This document shows, one piece after another, positions 1 to 11,300 of a stretch of DNA of 64,000 nt. Both the position numbers and the translations under genes were made by a program. The stretch is from contig NC_090942.1 of NCBI RefSeq assembly GCF_040807025.1, positions 80,333,987 to 80,397,986 of the forward strand. The letters are read 5' to 3'. The notes beneath the pieces are model-generated. The model was given only the letters and a program-made list of their open reading frames with translations. It did not search any database and was not told the DNA's origin. This DNA is from Struthio camelus (lineage: Eukaryota; Chordata; Aves; Struthioniformes; Struthionidae). Each line of letters begins with the position of its first letter. Position 1 is the first letter of the stretch.

Positions 1-3000
1 CTAATTCAAGTGTGAGGGGCTGAAGTCTTTTTTTCAGACATTTGCTTTTAATCAGCAAAAACTATATGTATGCAATGAGACGTTGTAGGTGATGAGAAGT
101 TAATCCTGTATGATGGAGTGGAGCTCTCACTGACATAATCTATTTTAATTTTAGATCTGTTGTTGGGTTTTGCAAATATTCTGTTATGTTGGAAGGAAAA
201 AGATTTAATGAAAAATGATAATAAGCTAATATCTATAGAATTCTTCTTGCCTAAATTACTGCTTTTCAATAGCCAAGTTTTCTTTAGCTATGGCAATGGG
301 GTTTTGGCATGACACAATGCATAATTCTTATGTTTCTCCTTGTAAAATTCCACTATGTTCATCATTTCCGGCTGATTCTCCAAAGAAATTTTGCTCTGGC
401 CTCCCATTTCATAAGTACAATGAAGCTTGTGCCAGCGACTTATGATTATGCAGCTTGGTACAAAAGTTATGGTCTGGTTTTCCAAACTTGGGAAATAATT
501 GAAACAATATTGATTTGCTTAAAAGTAGACAGTTTAGCAGCCACTATAGTCAAGATTCTAGTAAGTCTCTACATTTTGGGTTTGGGTCTTTTTTTTTTTT
601 TTTTAGTTTATCTTCCACGTATGTGACTGTATTAAAAATCAGGGAAGGTACAATATGCTTTTTAAAGATATTTTACAAGTGATTCCAGAATCGAAGACTT
701 GCAGCTAGCAATGTCATTAACTATTTCAAATAATTTTTAAAGAAATGCTGTTTTTTCTGTTTCTGGAGATGGTGGCTTAGCCAGATATGCCAGGTAAGTG
801 GCCCTTTCCACAGTCACATGAAAGATAGTTTTTCTTAATTTACTGACTTCATTGCTACAAACTGCAGAGTTCTTTGAATGGCTTTATGACTTGGGAATGA
901 CCTGTAGGAAAATGGGGTAGAAGTTACTGAAAGGCAGTTTTTGAGAGAACTCCCTGCTGTGTATGTGTGGTGTGTATGTGTGGTATAACTCCTACGTGGC
1001 CTGCTCTGACTTCTAATCAGGAGGAGTGGTTGATGATCCAGAATGGCAGTAGAGCTCTTTAAAGCAGCCTTAAAAGCTATTCAGACTTCAGCTTCACATC
1101 TTAATCTCTGAGCTGCCTAAGGACAGCTCAGCTCTTAAGGACTTATATAAATGAAAACAGCTTAATAACGAAAACGGCTCAATAGTAAAGAGAATCACAG
1201 CTACCCAAAACTCACTTCCACTTGAGCTCTCTCATAAGTTATGGGGGGGGGGGAAGCCATATGTGAACACCTCAGTGTTAGTTATGAAATTATGATTTAC
1301 CTAAAAATTTGTCTCCTAACTAGAGGCAGTATTTTCTTGTTCACTATAGATTAAAAACGTCATGTACATTATCTTCAACTTTGAGATATAAAAATGCAAA
1401 CTGCCAATGTCTGTCATACAGCTGAAGTTTTATTGAATGTATGCTTACATCTGAAAGAATCTCAGACTCAAAAAGAAATCCTTTCAATGGGATATAAACA
1501 CAGAAAAGGTCCAGGCCTAAATAAACTTGAGAAAGTTATGAGCAACTGATCAAAACTGATCAATCAGAACTGAAACGTGATTTTAACACTGTAATAATAC
1601 ACGGTAAACATAGTATAGAACTGGTGTCAAACAAATAGCAGTAGGGTGATACTTGTGCTCATAGCTTAATTAGTATATTACTACGAAATTCCAGCTACAC
1701 ACTTTGCATATAAATAAATAATGATTTAGCTATAACCAAGATTAAAGGCTCTACACAATTCTTGCTAAAATAGATTGTACTGCATTATTTGAATGCTGTT
1801 AGCAGAATTTTGTTGTTTACCATATTAGGTTCTTCAAACAAACAATTAATATTACATTTCTGCAACCATGAAGGCTTCTAGAGGCTTTCTGTAAATAATA
1901 CTTTTGCATAGGCTGAAAAAGTAGAGACAATGAAATTGAGTTTGAATAAATGAATGAAGACATTTTTTACAAATGACAAGTGACTTAGAAATAGTAGGCC
2001 TTTCCATACCATGTGATACTACAAAACACTGCTGCTATCTAGGTTTAAACAAAAAAGCAGCGCGGAAAACATACTGATTTGACATCCTTAATATTTTCAA
2101 GGTTCTTGATTGCTAAGAGAAGAGAACCCTAGATAAAGCAACGCGTATCTTAGGTTTTCAAATTAGCGTTCAGGCAGTAGCTAATTCTTCTTTTATCTAT
2201 ATACATACATGCCCATAAGCATCTAATCAACAAAAAAGTAAATCCTAGTATCTTTAATACAAAACATTGCCAATTTCTTTACAAAGTCTACAGCAGGCTT
2301 TCAATTATACCTATAATTTAAAAATTGTCAGTGTATCAGTATTTCCCAATCGGAAGTGAACGTTTCATCTGTGTGGTTCTTTCTATGTTTAGACACCTAA
2401 ATCCACTTGAATCATTTTTCCTTGTGAATCGGGGATGAACTGTGTTTTCCCTCAATATTAAAAAGCTTTATGTGATGAAAAACTGGAGGTATTCGTAGCA
2501 TTTGAGCACTGAAAAATACATATTGAGAGAGAAGTTGTGTAAATTATATATTTAAAAAATGAAATAGGAAATAACATAACCTGTTTGGAAATAGACACTG
2601 AAGCTTGATTAGAGAAGGTAAGAGCCACATTTCACTCAGACCACCATAGTCTGGAAGACTGCAGGGAATTTAGGAATACGATACCACCAAGCTCCAACTA
2701 TGCCCTGATTTAAGAACTGCAACATCCACATTCTTTTTAAGTTACTTATTTTCACATTATGTTAACTAATTTTTTTCAGATAATTTCTCTTAGAAGCTTT
2801 AGCATATACTAAACAATTACTATAAAAAACAGACTTCATATTACTGTCTTAAGTTTTTTTTTCCCTCTTTTTCTTACATTCTAAAATAGATTTTTTTGAA
2901 AAATACTTTTGCACTGTTGCTATATGGATTTCATTCCAAGTACAAAGACCCTGATCTAAGTTTTACCAGATTTAGGGGAAATTCTAATGACAGATGTGGT

Positions 3001-3430
3001 GAATTGCAAATGAAAGGATAATGGTTTCACCTCTTTGGGACTGGATGTAAAAGATAAATGAAAGTCACAGGAAATGCCATCATTTGATATCTTTACCGAG
3101 TTTTTAATGAAGTAATTTGATGAATCCTTTCAGATGATGCAGTCATAACTGAGGTATCGAATATTTGCTTCTTTTTTTCTTCTAATTCTTTCTTTCCAAG
3201 TTAAGACTGGGGTGAGCGGTCCATTTTACTTTTGCATAAAAACTGAGCAACATGAAGAAAACAAAAGTATGTTCCTTTCCCTTAAACACCAGACTGCTCT
3301 GTGCCCTCCACAAGTCCACTCAAGTGACGTTTTTCTGAGAGTTGCATTAAGCACATGGACCAGAAATCCCCCTTATCTGTGGCTGGGCAGTGTGCTTGTC
3401 CCAAATGTTTTACCTGTTTACATGTTTATC
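1..3430. other. AT-rich non-coding DNA, no gene seen
   Basis: No open segment here has convincing splice sites or coding character. The stretch contains a 13-bp tandem duplication at 958-983 and an 11-G run at 1243-1253. A possible 25-nt plus-strand segment at 769-793 sits between a pyrimidine-rich acceptor and a consensus donor, but it is too short to judge. It may be intergenic DNA or the intron of a gene lying to the left. Confidence 0.6.
958..983. repeat. 13-bp tandem duplication (TGTGTATGTGTGG x2)
   Basis: Two perfect adjacent copies of TGTGTATGTGTGG occupy 958-970 and 971-983. This looks like a small GT-rich slippage product. Confidence 0.9.
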
Positions 3431-3434
3431 CTAT

Positions 3435-3500
3435 GGGCGGTTATGTTTTCTTGGTGCCACACTCGCTGTATATAAACTGAGATCCCGTGAGCACTCAGGC
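3435..3500 (+). promoter_or_regulatory. candidate TATA-type core promoter
   Basis: A GC box (GGGCGG, 3435-3440) precedes a perfect TATA element (TATATAAA, 3469-3476). A TCAG initiator-like site lies near 3495-3498, about 26 bases after the TATA box, which is normal core-promoter spacing. A CRE-like TGACG lies further upstream near 3326. The order and spacing are visible in the sequence; activity is inference. Only very short ATG frames follow, so any transcript from here would start with untranslated sequence. It lies about 500 bp left of the CpG island and could be an alternative start or a chance match. Confidence 0.3.
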
Positions 3501-4139
3501 AGACTGTTGGGGACCTCCACTGAAATACTCAAAGACAGCCAAATGCAGGGCCAGGGCCATTTCTTGTGAACTCGGCTAGGATGAAACGGACTGCAGAAAT
3601 TTAAGAAGATTATTTTTTCAGATGAGTTTGTTTCCTTCAGTTAATAAGAAATATATTAAAACACCTTTCATGGTCTCTTAAGTGTTTTCAGTGTTCTCTT
3701 AAAAAAGTTGTACAGCAGAATTAAAAAAAAAAACCCCAAACTATTCCTATCTTTAGTGAAATAAAGCACACACAAAAAAGTAATGTTTTATTGTGGTGAT
3801 TGACTTTTTTAATTGCTTAGTAAATTGTGGAGCTGAAAAATATTTCATTGATATTTCCACAAGTCTGCCTTCCCTTCATTCGTAGACCTGCACTTTTATC
3901 TTCACTTTGTGCAAGGTAAGTATAATCCCGCTTTCCATACTGAGCACTACTGTTTCCACAGGCAGGAAACTACGCGCGGAAAACGCCGCTGCACGCATCC
4001 AAACTTTCTTGCAATAACAGTCAGGATTACGCTAAGCTGCTGCATTAACGTCCCTCAGATTTAATTTCAGGTTTTCCAGCTCTCGGCCGGCCCGCCCGCC
4101 CGCCCGCTCCCTCCCCGCGCCGCCAGCCCGCCTCCGCGG

Positions 4140-4571
4140 CCGTGAGCTGTGCGCCCGCGGCCCGCCGGCCCCGCACCGACCGCTGCCCGCGCGCCAGCGC
4201 TCAGCCGTTAACGGTCAACGGCCGCGAAGCGCGGCCGCGCGCCGCCGGCCCGCCCGCAGCAGGTGCACGGCGGCGCTGCTCGCGGCTGCGCTGCCCGCTG
4301 CCCGGGGCGGCTGCCTCGCCTGACGCCGAGCCAGAGGTGAGCGAGGTGCGGGCAGGGCTGGTCTCTGGCGGGGAGCGGAGGGGGCTGGCCCCCAGCGCCG
4401 CTGCTGAGGTGAGCGGTTTCGACGTCGCCCGTCCCCGGCTAACGGTTGGCGGGGAGGGGGGAATCACACAGTCCGGCCGCTCTGTGCTCTGAGGCGGCTG
4501 CCTGCGGGATGGCGAGCTCAGCCCAAATGAGCTTGGGGGGGAGGCGGTCGGCGAGGCTAGGTGTGCAGCTA
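4140..4571 (+). other. candidate first exon(s) with three alternative donors
   Basis: The region downstream of the core CpG island carries three consensus donors (after 4336, 4408 and 4571). It could therefore be one first exon with alternative ends, or successive short first exons. No ATG is present before 4336, so the shortest form would be an untranslated leader. The first ATG with a reasonable context (G at -3, G at +4) is at 4509. It opens a frame of 21 codons, beginning MASSAQMSLGG, that reaches the 4571 donor in phase 0. No second exon can be assigned with confidence, so coding capacity is unproven. An untranslated exon or a long non-coding RNA fits equally well. Confidence 0.35.
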
Positions 4572-4800
4572 GTAAGTGTGTGAGAGCCTTTCCGGGGGGC
4601 TGGCGGGCGGAGAGGGGACGGGGCGCGGGGCTGCGAGGCGCTGACAGCCGGCGGCGAGGGCGTGTGGGGCGAGGAGACCGCCAAGGTGCTTCGTGCCCCC
4701 GCGGGAGCAGCCCGCCAGATGGCTTAATAGCGGGCACAGGCGTCAGCCTAGCGTTAAAAGGATCTGCTCCAACAACCCCCAAAAAATAAACCAACACCAA

Positions 4801-4840
4801 AAACAAACAAACAAACAAACAAACAAACAAACAAACAAAA
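4801..4840. repeat. (AAAC)n microsatellite, 10 copies
   Basis: Ten uninterrupted AAAC units lie inside the 3' half of the CpG island. The long frames on either strand that cross it read Lys/Gln/Thr/Asn or Cys/Leu/Phe/Val repeats and are artefacts of the microsatellite. Confidence 0.95.
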
Positions 4841-5027
4841 GGAGGCAGAGGGCGGTGCCTTTCCCCTGGAGAGGAGGCGCGGGGCTCGAGGGAGCGGCCC
4901 GCAGGCAGCGTGGGGCCTGTACGGGGCAGCCCAACGGGCAGGACGGGGCAGGGGGTGCTGGTGGGCCCGGGAGGCAGGCAGCCCTCAGGGCTGGGGCGGG
5001 ATGCCCTCTTCGGGTGTCCTCTGTCAC

Positions 5028-5047
5028 GGGAGGGGGTGGGGGAGGGG
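5028..5047 (+). other. G-quadruplex motif
   Basis: Four G-runs of 3, 5, 5 and 4 are separated by single bases (A, T, A). This is a canonical intramolecular G4 pattern with one-base loops, on the plus strand at the right-hand edge of the CpG island. Confidence 0.7.
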
Positions 5048-5059
5048 ATGGAGTGAGTG

Positions 5060-6600
5060 GGCAGAAGAAGGTTTGAGGAAGGGTCTTTGCTGGTGGAAAT
5101 GGAGAGGATGGTAGAAGAGGGGAAGGCTGCCAGGTGGCGAGGGAGAGGAGGTGAAGGAGGTGTTTGTGGCCTGGGGTGCCCTTAGGAGGTGTGAGTGCTG
5201 CAGCTGACTGCAGAGCTGTGTGGGAGCCAGGCAGTGAAGCATAGGGAGAGGTGTGCCACATCCTGCCCTTATGGGGTGAGAGTGACAAGGTTGACAAACA
5301 GGAGTTGCTTTTCTCTTCTGCACAGCCTGGTTACCGGTTCTGGATAGGCAGAGGTTATCATATACAACTTGATAAGAAATAGGATCTTCTTTCTGAGTTT
5401 TAACTTTGTGGGGTCAGGGGGAAAAGCCAAGAGGAATTAATTGCAAATAACACATCTCTTTCAGTCTTCTCTTTTTTTCTTAATCTCTCCCTCTTCAGGC
5501 AGCACTCTGGGTTAATAAATCTGGACAGGCTTTTATATCCCAAGTTGCTGCTAGCAGCAGGGGAGTAATTCTTTTTTTTTTTTTTTTGCTATTTTTTCCA
5601 TGAGACTTCACTTTTTATTTTGAAGGTGGGTTTTAATCTGTTTTTCCTTCTTACAGCATGGATTCGGTAATGAAAAATAATCAGTTCTGTGTGGCTCAAT
5701 AATGTTGTTAATAGTAGCATGGAGGAGACACCTGTTGCTGAAATAGCCTGAATATAGACAGTATATGGTTTCTGTCTGTTTTTATCTTGATGAGTCTTTA
5801 TTTAGGTCTATAATAAAGAAATATATTTCTCACTTTCTAAAACTTTCTGAATTTCTCAATATTTGGTCCACTTCTGTGGTATAGCATGCTGGTGAACTGG
5901 CTGGTCCAATAGTAGTAGTAAGGTATGTGTTGTGTATGTCCATTTTAAAATGGTTTTGGAGCTAGTGCTAAATGTTTTTCGTGACCTTAAATGTGACTCC
6001 AAAATAACTTCAAACTGCTATGCAGCTGTTTTCTGAATCTCCTGTTAAAACATTTCTGAATTGTTCAGTTAACTAGAATTATAACTTGCATGGTGTCTCG
6101 GGCTTGATCATAGATACTCATGTAACCTCTGTAGTGCCTTTAATTTGAACTGACTGGCCCTCATAGCCTCGAAGGTACAGCCCCTTTAAAAACTTAAACG
6201 TTAGCCATCTTTTCATAAAACAATGAACATAAGATTGTTCTAAGGCTTATTCTGTTACCTGCTGGCAGGTAGTTTAATGAAACCTTGCCTCCATTTAGTA
6301 TTTTATAGTAAAATGACTGTTAATGAACTTAACAGCACATCAGTGAAGGTAAAGAATCGTGCTTGGAGCTGCACGATGGTAATGGTTAAGGAGGCTTAGC
6401 TGTGGAAGTCTCCCTGTCCCATGAGGGCTTGGAGGACAGGGTTGTCTATGAGGAATGTGGCCCCCACTACATCAACATCCACTCTGCAGTAGTTCTGTTT
6501 ATGTAATTATCCACTGAAAAGTATGATACTCATTCAGTGTGTTATAATTGCAAATAGCATGTTTTAATTGTGAAAAGATCTAGTTTAAATTTAAAAATAG
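5060..6600. other. non-coding DNA right of the CpG island
   Basis: The sequence falls back to AT-rich composition. A strong plus-strand acceptor (pyrimidine tract then ACAG, ending 5656) is followed by an ATG at 5658 whose frame closes after 14 codons. TTTATT near 5799 would be an AATAAA-type poly(A) signal read on the minus strand. Otherwise I see nothing. Confidence 0.5.
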
Positions 6601-6601
6601 A

Positions 6602-6672
6602 TTAGGAAAAAGCTGAGAAAGATTGTGAGGTTTTTCTGAGCTTTATTTCTGGCACAGTTGCATATTCCTCAG
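6602..6672 (-). CDS. possible terminal coding exon of the minus-strand gene
   Basis: On the minus strand a pyrimidine-containing acceptor (ending TTCAG) precedes an open segment that reads EEYATVPEIKLRKTSQSF and stops about four residues later. The same frame stays open upstream, and a second acceptor (ending TTTTCAG) lies about 100 bases further up, so the exon could be longer. It would be the last coding exon of the gene proposed at 14.8-60.8 kb. The segment starts with two bases of a split codon, so it cannot join directly to the 14827-14986 exon, which ends in phase 0. At least one exon would be missing. A chance open frame is quite possible. Confidence 0.2.
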
Positions 6673-7217
6673 CTGAATGCAATTGTAAGCACATAGAAAC
6701 TGGAAGATGTGATGTTGGATGTGTTTTGAAATCTATAGGTTTTCCAAAAACAATAGGTGAAGTTGTAAAATTAAATGACCTGAAAATAACTAGTGGTTTT
6801 AAAATGTAAAACCTTCTTGCCATTATTCTTTCAAACAGACTTACAAAATTTTCAAACTGAGACTGCACATGGATGATACATTCCTTTTAAATACTCTGTT
6901 TTACAGTGCATAAATAATGGAAGGTTCATAGAAGAACTGGAAAAAGGAGGATTAATGCTATGTTTCCCCATTCACAGAAAATCCCCAAGTCCCAATGCAC
7001 AGGATAATCATATAGTAGGCAAAGGTGTATAGCATTAAGAGATAACCTGGAAAATGTCTCACATTTCAGTTAACGGAATGCGTGAAAAGGATGGGGTTGG
7101 GAAAAAATTCCTTGCAGAACAGTTGAAATAATAATTCTGATTTGATGGACTAAAGCTAATTATGACGAATATATATCTACTCTGAAGTTTTCTCCCATCT
7201 CCCATGTACATCTCCCA

Positions 7218-7246
7218 TACACAATACATCTCCCATGTATTGTGTA
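7218..7246. repeat. 12-bp perfect inverted repeat, 5-nt loop
   Basis: Arms at 7218-7229 and 7235-7246 (TACACAATACAT and its complement) flank CTCCC. They sit within a short array of spaced CATCTCCCAT motifs (about 7196-7235). This is a simple hairpin of unknown role. Confidence 0.85.
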
Positions 7247-8211
7247 ACATATTTTGAGGCTTATCAAAACATTTACATAGGGTATGATACTCTTAAATAT
7301 GCCTTTTTTTTTTAATTAGGAAAAGTGTGTCTCAGGGAAGTTACATAACTTTCTGATGGGTATTCCTTGGGGGTGGAAGAAAGGAAGAATCTACATTTAC
7401 AATCAGTGATACCTTGATAAAGTCATAGTATAAAAGTAGGATGTAGCATTGCCAGACAGCATAAAACTGACAAAAAAATTCTGGCTTATAGCTGTGTATC
7501 CTTATATTATATTAAGGTAGAGATAGTATCATGTACAACGGTGAAGGATTACCCCTTGCATAACTGCACTATCTTAAAATTTACCACTTTGGATGATAAA
7601 GCAGGCAGCAAACAGTGTTCATCCTGTCAGTAAGCTAAAACGAATTTTAGGGTGGGTGAAGACCAAATTTTTGGAAGCTTAATGTTTTCTAATCCTGTGA
7701 CCTGTGTGCCTGTATGGAAATCTTCCGTGAATGCTCCTTATTTCCTACTGTGATATCATACCACCTTTTGTGTTTTGGTTGGTGATTTCCAGGTCCCTTT
7801 CTTGGAAACAGTGATGGCTTGGAGAGAGACCTACATAATGTTTAAATTAGATTGAATCCTCAGGTAGTACAAAATAAAGCGGTGTGAAAATGAGTTCTTC
7901 TTCTGTAATTGTTGTTTGAATATCTATGTGATTTCTGACCCTGGATTCCTGTGTGTCTGTGTTATATCTCCGCAGAAAAGTCTTTATAAACCTTGTAAAA
8001 TAGCCTATAGTTCAGTCTGATTTAACTGAACGTTTTGGGCGTATTTGTGTTGGTCAGTGTTTTGCACAAGATGATGTAGATCTTCTTCATCAATGAAGAA
8101 GTGAATAGGATAGATGAATGTTTCCCAAACTTCTTGCAAATGTGCACACTGTTTGGGCTCATCTACTTTTATGCAATCCCCAAAGAAAAATTTGCTACTA
8201 TTTACTACTTT

Positions 8212-8356
8212 TAATTGCTGGCAGCAGCTAAATTCCTCAGGGCATTGGGGAGAAAGGCGTGAAAATCAGCTGAAATTACCAGCTGCAGGTGTTAAGGCTC
8301 CCTGTATTGCCTGGGAGGAACGGAGCTGCTGCCAGCATTTAAGGTAGCTGGTAATT
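8212..8356. repeat. two interleaved inverted repeats
   Basis: The first pair is 8212-8229 with 8324-8341: 18 bp with one mismatch and a 14-bp perfect core, TGCTGGCAGCAGCT. The second pair is 8274-8284 with 8346-8356: 11 bp perfect, AATTACCAGCT. The order left1-left2-right1-right2 is that of an H-type pseudoknot, if transcribed, rather than nested hairpins. A further GAGCTGCTTCCAGCAG-like copy follows near 8421. This could be a decayed mobile element, a conserved non-coding element, or chance in CAG/CTG-rich sequence. Confidence 0.6.
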
Positions 8357-11300
8357 CTCTAACCAGTGTAAATATGTGCAGCTAATAATTATAGCTGCTT
8401 CTGGCTCCCCTGAAGGGAATGAGCTGCTTCCAGCAGTAAATCAGGGTAATTTGATTTTATTGTTTTCTTCTTACTTCTTAATAGCTTAATTTTTTAAATT
8501 AAATTTTCCCCTGCCTATTCAGACAGTGGGACTCCCACCTTTTGAATCTTCCTGTTACTTTGTTGTAATTCACATATGAGACACTAGTCTAGGTCATCGC
8601 TTCTATGAAACAAGAGTAACTTGAGATCGGATGGCAGCATTACTAGAACCTCTGTTGTTCCTTTTTAGGAATTGTTAGATTATTCTGGCAAATAATACTT
8701 AGTTTTGCAGAATACAACTGCTCTCTTTAAAGATTGGCTAGTCTATTTTTTGGCCCAGCAGTAGAAGAGCGTACATTGGTCAGTGCATGCTACTAGTATA
8801 AATATTAAAGTTCCTTCTGTTATTAGGGAGGTCTGTACGACTAAACAAGATTGGAGGATGTATGATTCTTATTGTAAATAATTCTTAACCTTTGCTAATA
8901 TGTCCTGGTATTACCAATAAAATAAACTTTAAAATTTTTATCCAAGATATTTTAGAGTAAAGTGATGAGGGAAGAGGGAACACTAAAAACTGTAATTTTT
9001 AATTAAATTTCAATGTGCAAACAATGAAGCTTGATCTCCTAGCTGTTTCTGCTTGTATTTGTTACTCTCACTTGCTGGTATTTCTGCCTTAGTACTCAGA
9101 AGCTCAGGAGGAAAAAAAAAAATCCAATACTCAATGTTGCTTGGCTTATAAATGAAAAAATGTTCGCCTAGCTACTGAGTATTCATCACCACAGCAAAAC
9201 AACAGTCTTAGTGCTATTACCACCACCTGTGAGTATTTGCTGGCAGTTCTCCATCATTCTACCTGTGATAAAAAATACAGACTCTCAGTATACTAACACA
9301 ATGGAATATGCACTAAAGATCTAGCTACTGCTGTTTGTCGGTTTCTTTATTGGAGACAGATAACTCCTTTTGTTTAGTTCCTTAAAAAAAAAAAAAAGAA
9401 AAAGAAAAAAGTCTGTATCTGCCTAACAAGTCACTGCTAGCTGTGAATGGAGCTGAATATTTCCTAACAATTGAAGAAAGTTCAGCCAGGCAAGCGTAGA
9501 TTTTCCTGCTCAAATTTGTAACTATCTTCCTTAAGAGTTTAGCTGAGTAGCAGTTTCTGTAGTGGGACAAATATAAAGAAGCAGCTTCATTCACCAGACT
9601 CTTTTAAAACCTAGAGAGATTCCACTGATTGTTTTTGGTAGTGGAGAAGAAGAAGGATCTCTCAGAAAAGGTTATCTATCTTAGAGATTAAGATATGGTC
9701 AAGTATGGTCTTGGCTACAGCTGTACTGAGTTAAATGATTGCCAGCTTAGCTCACTTTCACTTGCCTTGTTTTGTTTTTACTTTTTAAGTTTGCCAAAGG
9801 CTACCACCCTGCTAACATAACATGTTACTGTAGCTGCTCCAGCCTAGTTGAGTCAAAATTGTCCTGACCAGCTTAAATGTTTCAGTAGGACACTTTTTAA
9901 ACCAGCTACCTATAGCTAGTTTGTTCAGCAGAGTCCCACCATTATCAAGACTCACAATATTTTGATAGTGAATGGTATTTTAGGGCATCTTCTTAAGTCT
10001 GGATCCTGTCACTTTTCTGGGAGGAAAGCTTGTGTTAATTTATCTTTGACTTTGCTTGTGCAAGAACAAAAGTATCCCCAAAGTTGACTTGAAATATGGA
10101 TAGAAATGTATTGACATTTTTCATAAGCTAATTTAGCAAGTATGCTTTGGCTGCACGTGTTAGTTATTTAAAGGCTGCATGTGGAAATGGTGCCTCTTTA
10201 TTGTTAAAGCCACTGAACGTGTAGGAACAAGTAACAAGTACTGCTTGGTTTCTACACAGTATGGTCGATACAGTTGTTCTTAAATTCTAGGATTTGATTA
10301 TGAAAAATTCTTTTAGGCTTTTCAGAAATGTCACCCTAAAGTGCTCAAGAGACGCTTTTATTGCATCTCAGGGCTTTGGAGTCCTTTAAGTACCAATAAT
10401 GGCTCCATCCTCCTCAGTGGAGGTCAGTGTTGATTCTTTCAGTGTTTTGACTCCTCGTTTTCTGTGTGTACCCTTAAAATAAACTAAAAAATCCTCTCAG
10501 TAGGAGTGTCATGCCTTGTGATGAATGATTGCTTAACAATATATACTGGCAAAGTTCTGCAGTAATCCAGCACTCAGTCTTCTTATTTATATAACATTTT
10601 TCACTTTCAAGAAGCGTGACAGCTAATGGAGGTTACAAAAACATTGGATTTGAATAATGTGCCAGGAGTGTATGCTGTCCTCTGCTTAGATAACTTGGGA
10701 AGAAATGAAATTATCTATGCTCTACTAATGAAACTGGGCAGAGACATGCAAAAAGAGATAAAGTAGATACATCTACTCCATTCATAGGCATCTCTCGCTG
10801 TGTAGCAACAAAACTGTTGAAATGGTTTGGAGAAGCTTAGGATACGTTGGCTGCTTAGGAATATATTCTAAATACAGAACTGCAGATTCTATATTGTTGC
10901 TGTCATCCTGTCACCTTTCAGAAGTGTTAAAATAACTTTAAAATGTTGAAAGTAGCAGATAGCATTGTCTGTCTTCCTGGTGTATAGGGAAACTTGGAGA
11001 TGTATTTGCTCTAAATGGTGTCTATCCACAAGTAGTTAGAATAATTAAAAAAACAGATTTCTTGTGCAAGTCCCTGAGGGGTAGAGGAACATAACTAACT
11101 CTGTTTCAAGAGCATATCATAAGCACTTAGGCGAACGCTGCATCAAACTTGTTCATCAGGCTACTACAGCAGGACAGTACAATGTCCGTGCGTAAACTTG
11201 CTTGTACACCTCCATGTGATAATGAAGTTTGAAGAACTAAAGCAGCAAAATGTGAAATGCACGTAATAAATATGGTGCACACTCTTCAGCATGAGCTCTG

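Larger units (their letters stand above)
3960..5060 (+). promoter_or_regulatory. CpG island, likely promoter of a gene or lncRNA
   Basis: This is the only extended GC- and CpG-rich block in the window, against AT-rich flanks. It opens with CpG-dense sequence near 3974, has a short CCCG tandem near 4088-4108, and has GC boxes (GGGGCGG) near 4305 and 4994. Vertebrate CpG islands of about 1 kb usually mark promoters. Three good donors are visible on the plus strand: GAG|GTGAGC after 4336, GAG|GTGAGC after 4408, and CTA|GTAAGT after 4571. I found no comparable donor on the minus strand inside the island, so transcription to the right is favoured. The proposed minus-strand gene would end shortly to the right of this island, so the island is probably not its promoter. 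Confidence 0.8.

Noticed and set aside
2475..2530. C/D-box-like pair (TGATGA ... CTGA) with short flanking complementarity
   Set aside because: The interval is too short for a C/D snoRNA, and there are no C' or D' boxes.
4201..4830. Long minus-strand frame (209 codons) through the CpG island
   Set aside because: It is Pro/Ser/Arg/Ala-rich and begins in the (GTTT)n microsatellite. GC-rich sequence has few stops, and no splice or start context supports it.
4743..5297. Minus-strand 184-codon Pro/Leu/Ser-rich frame
   Set aside because: It is a by-product of purine-rich plus-strand sequence (GGA/AGG runs) and crosses the AAAC microsatellite.
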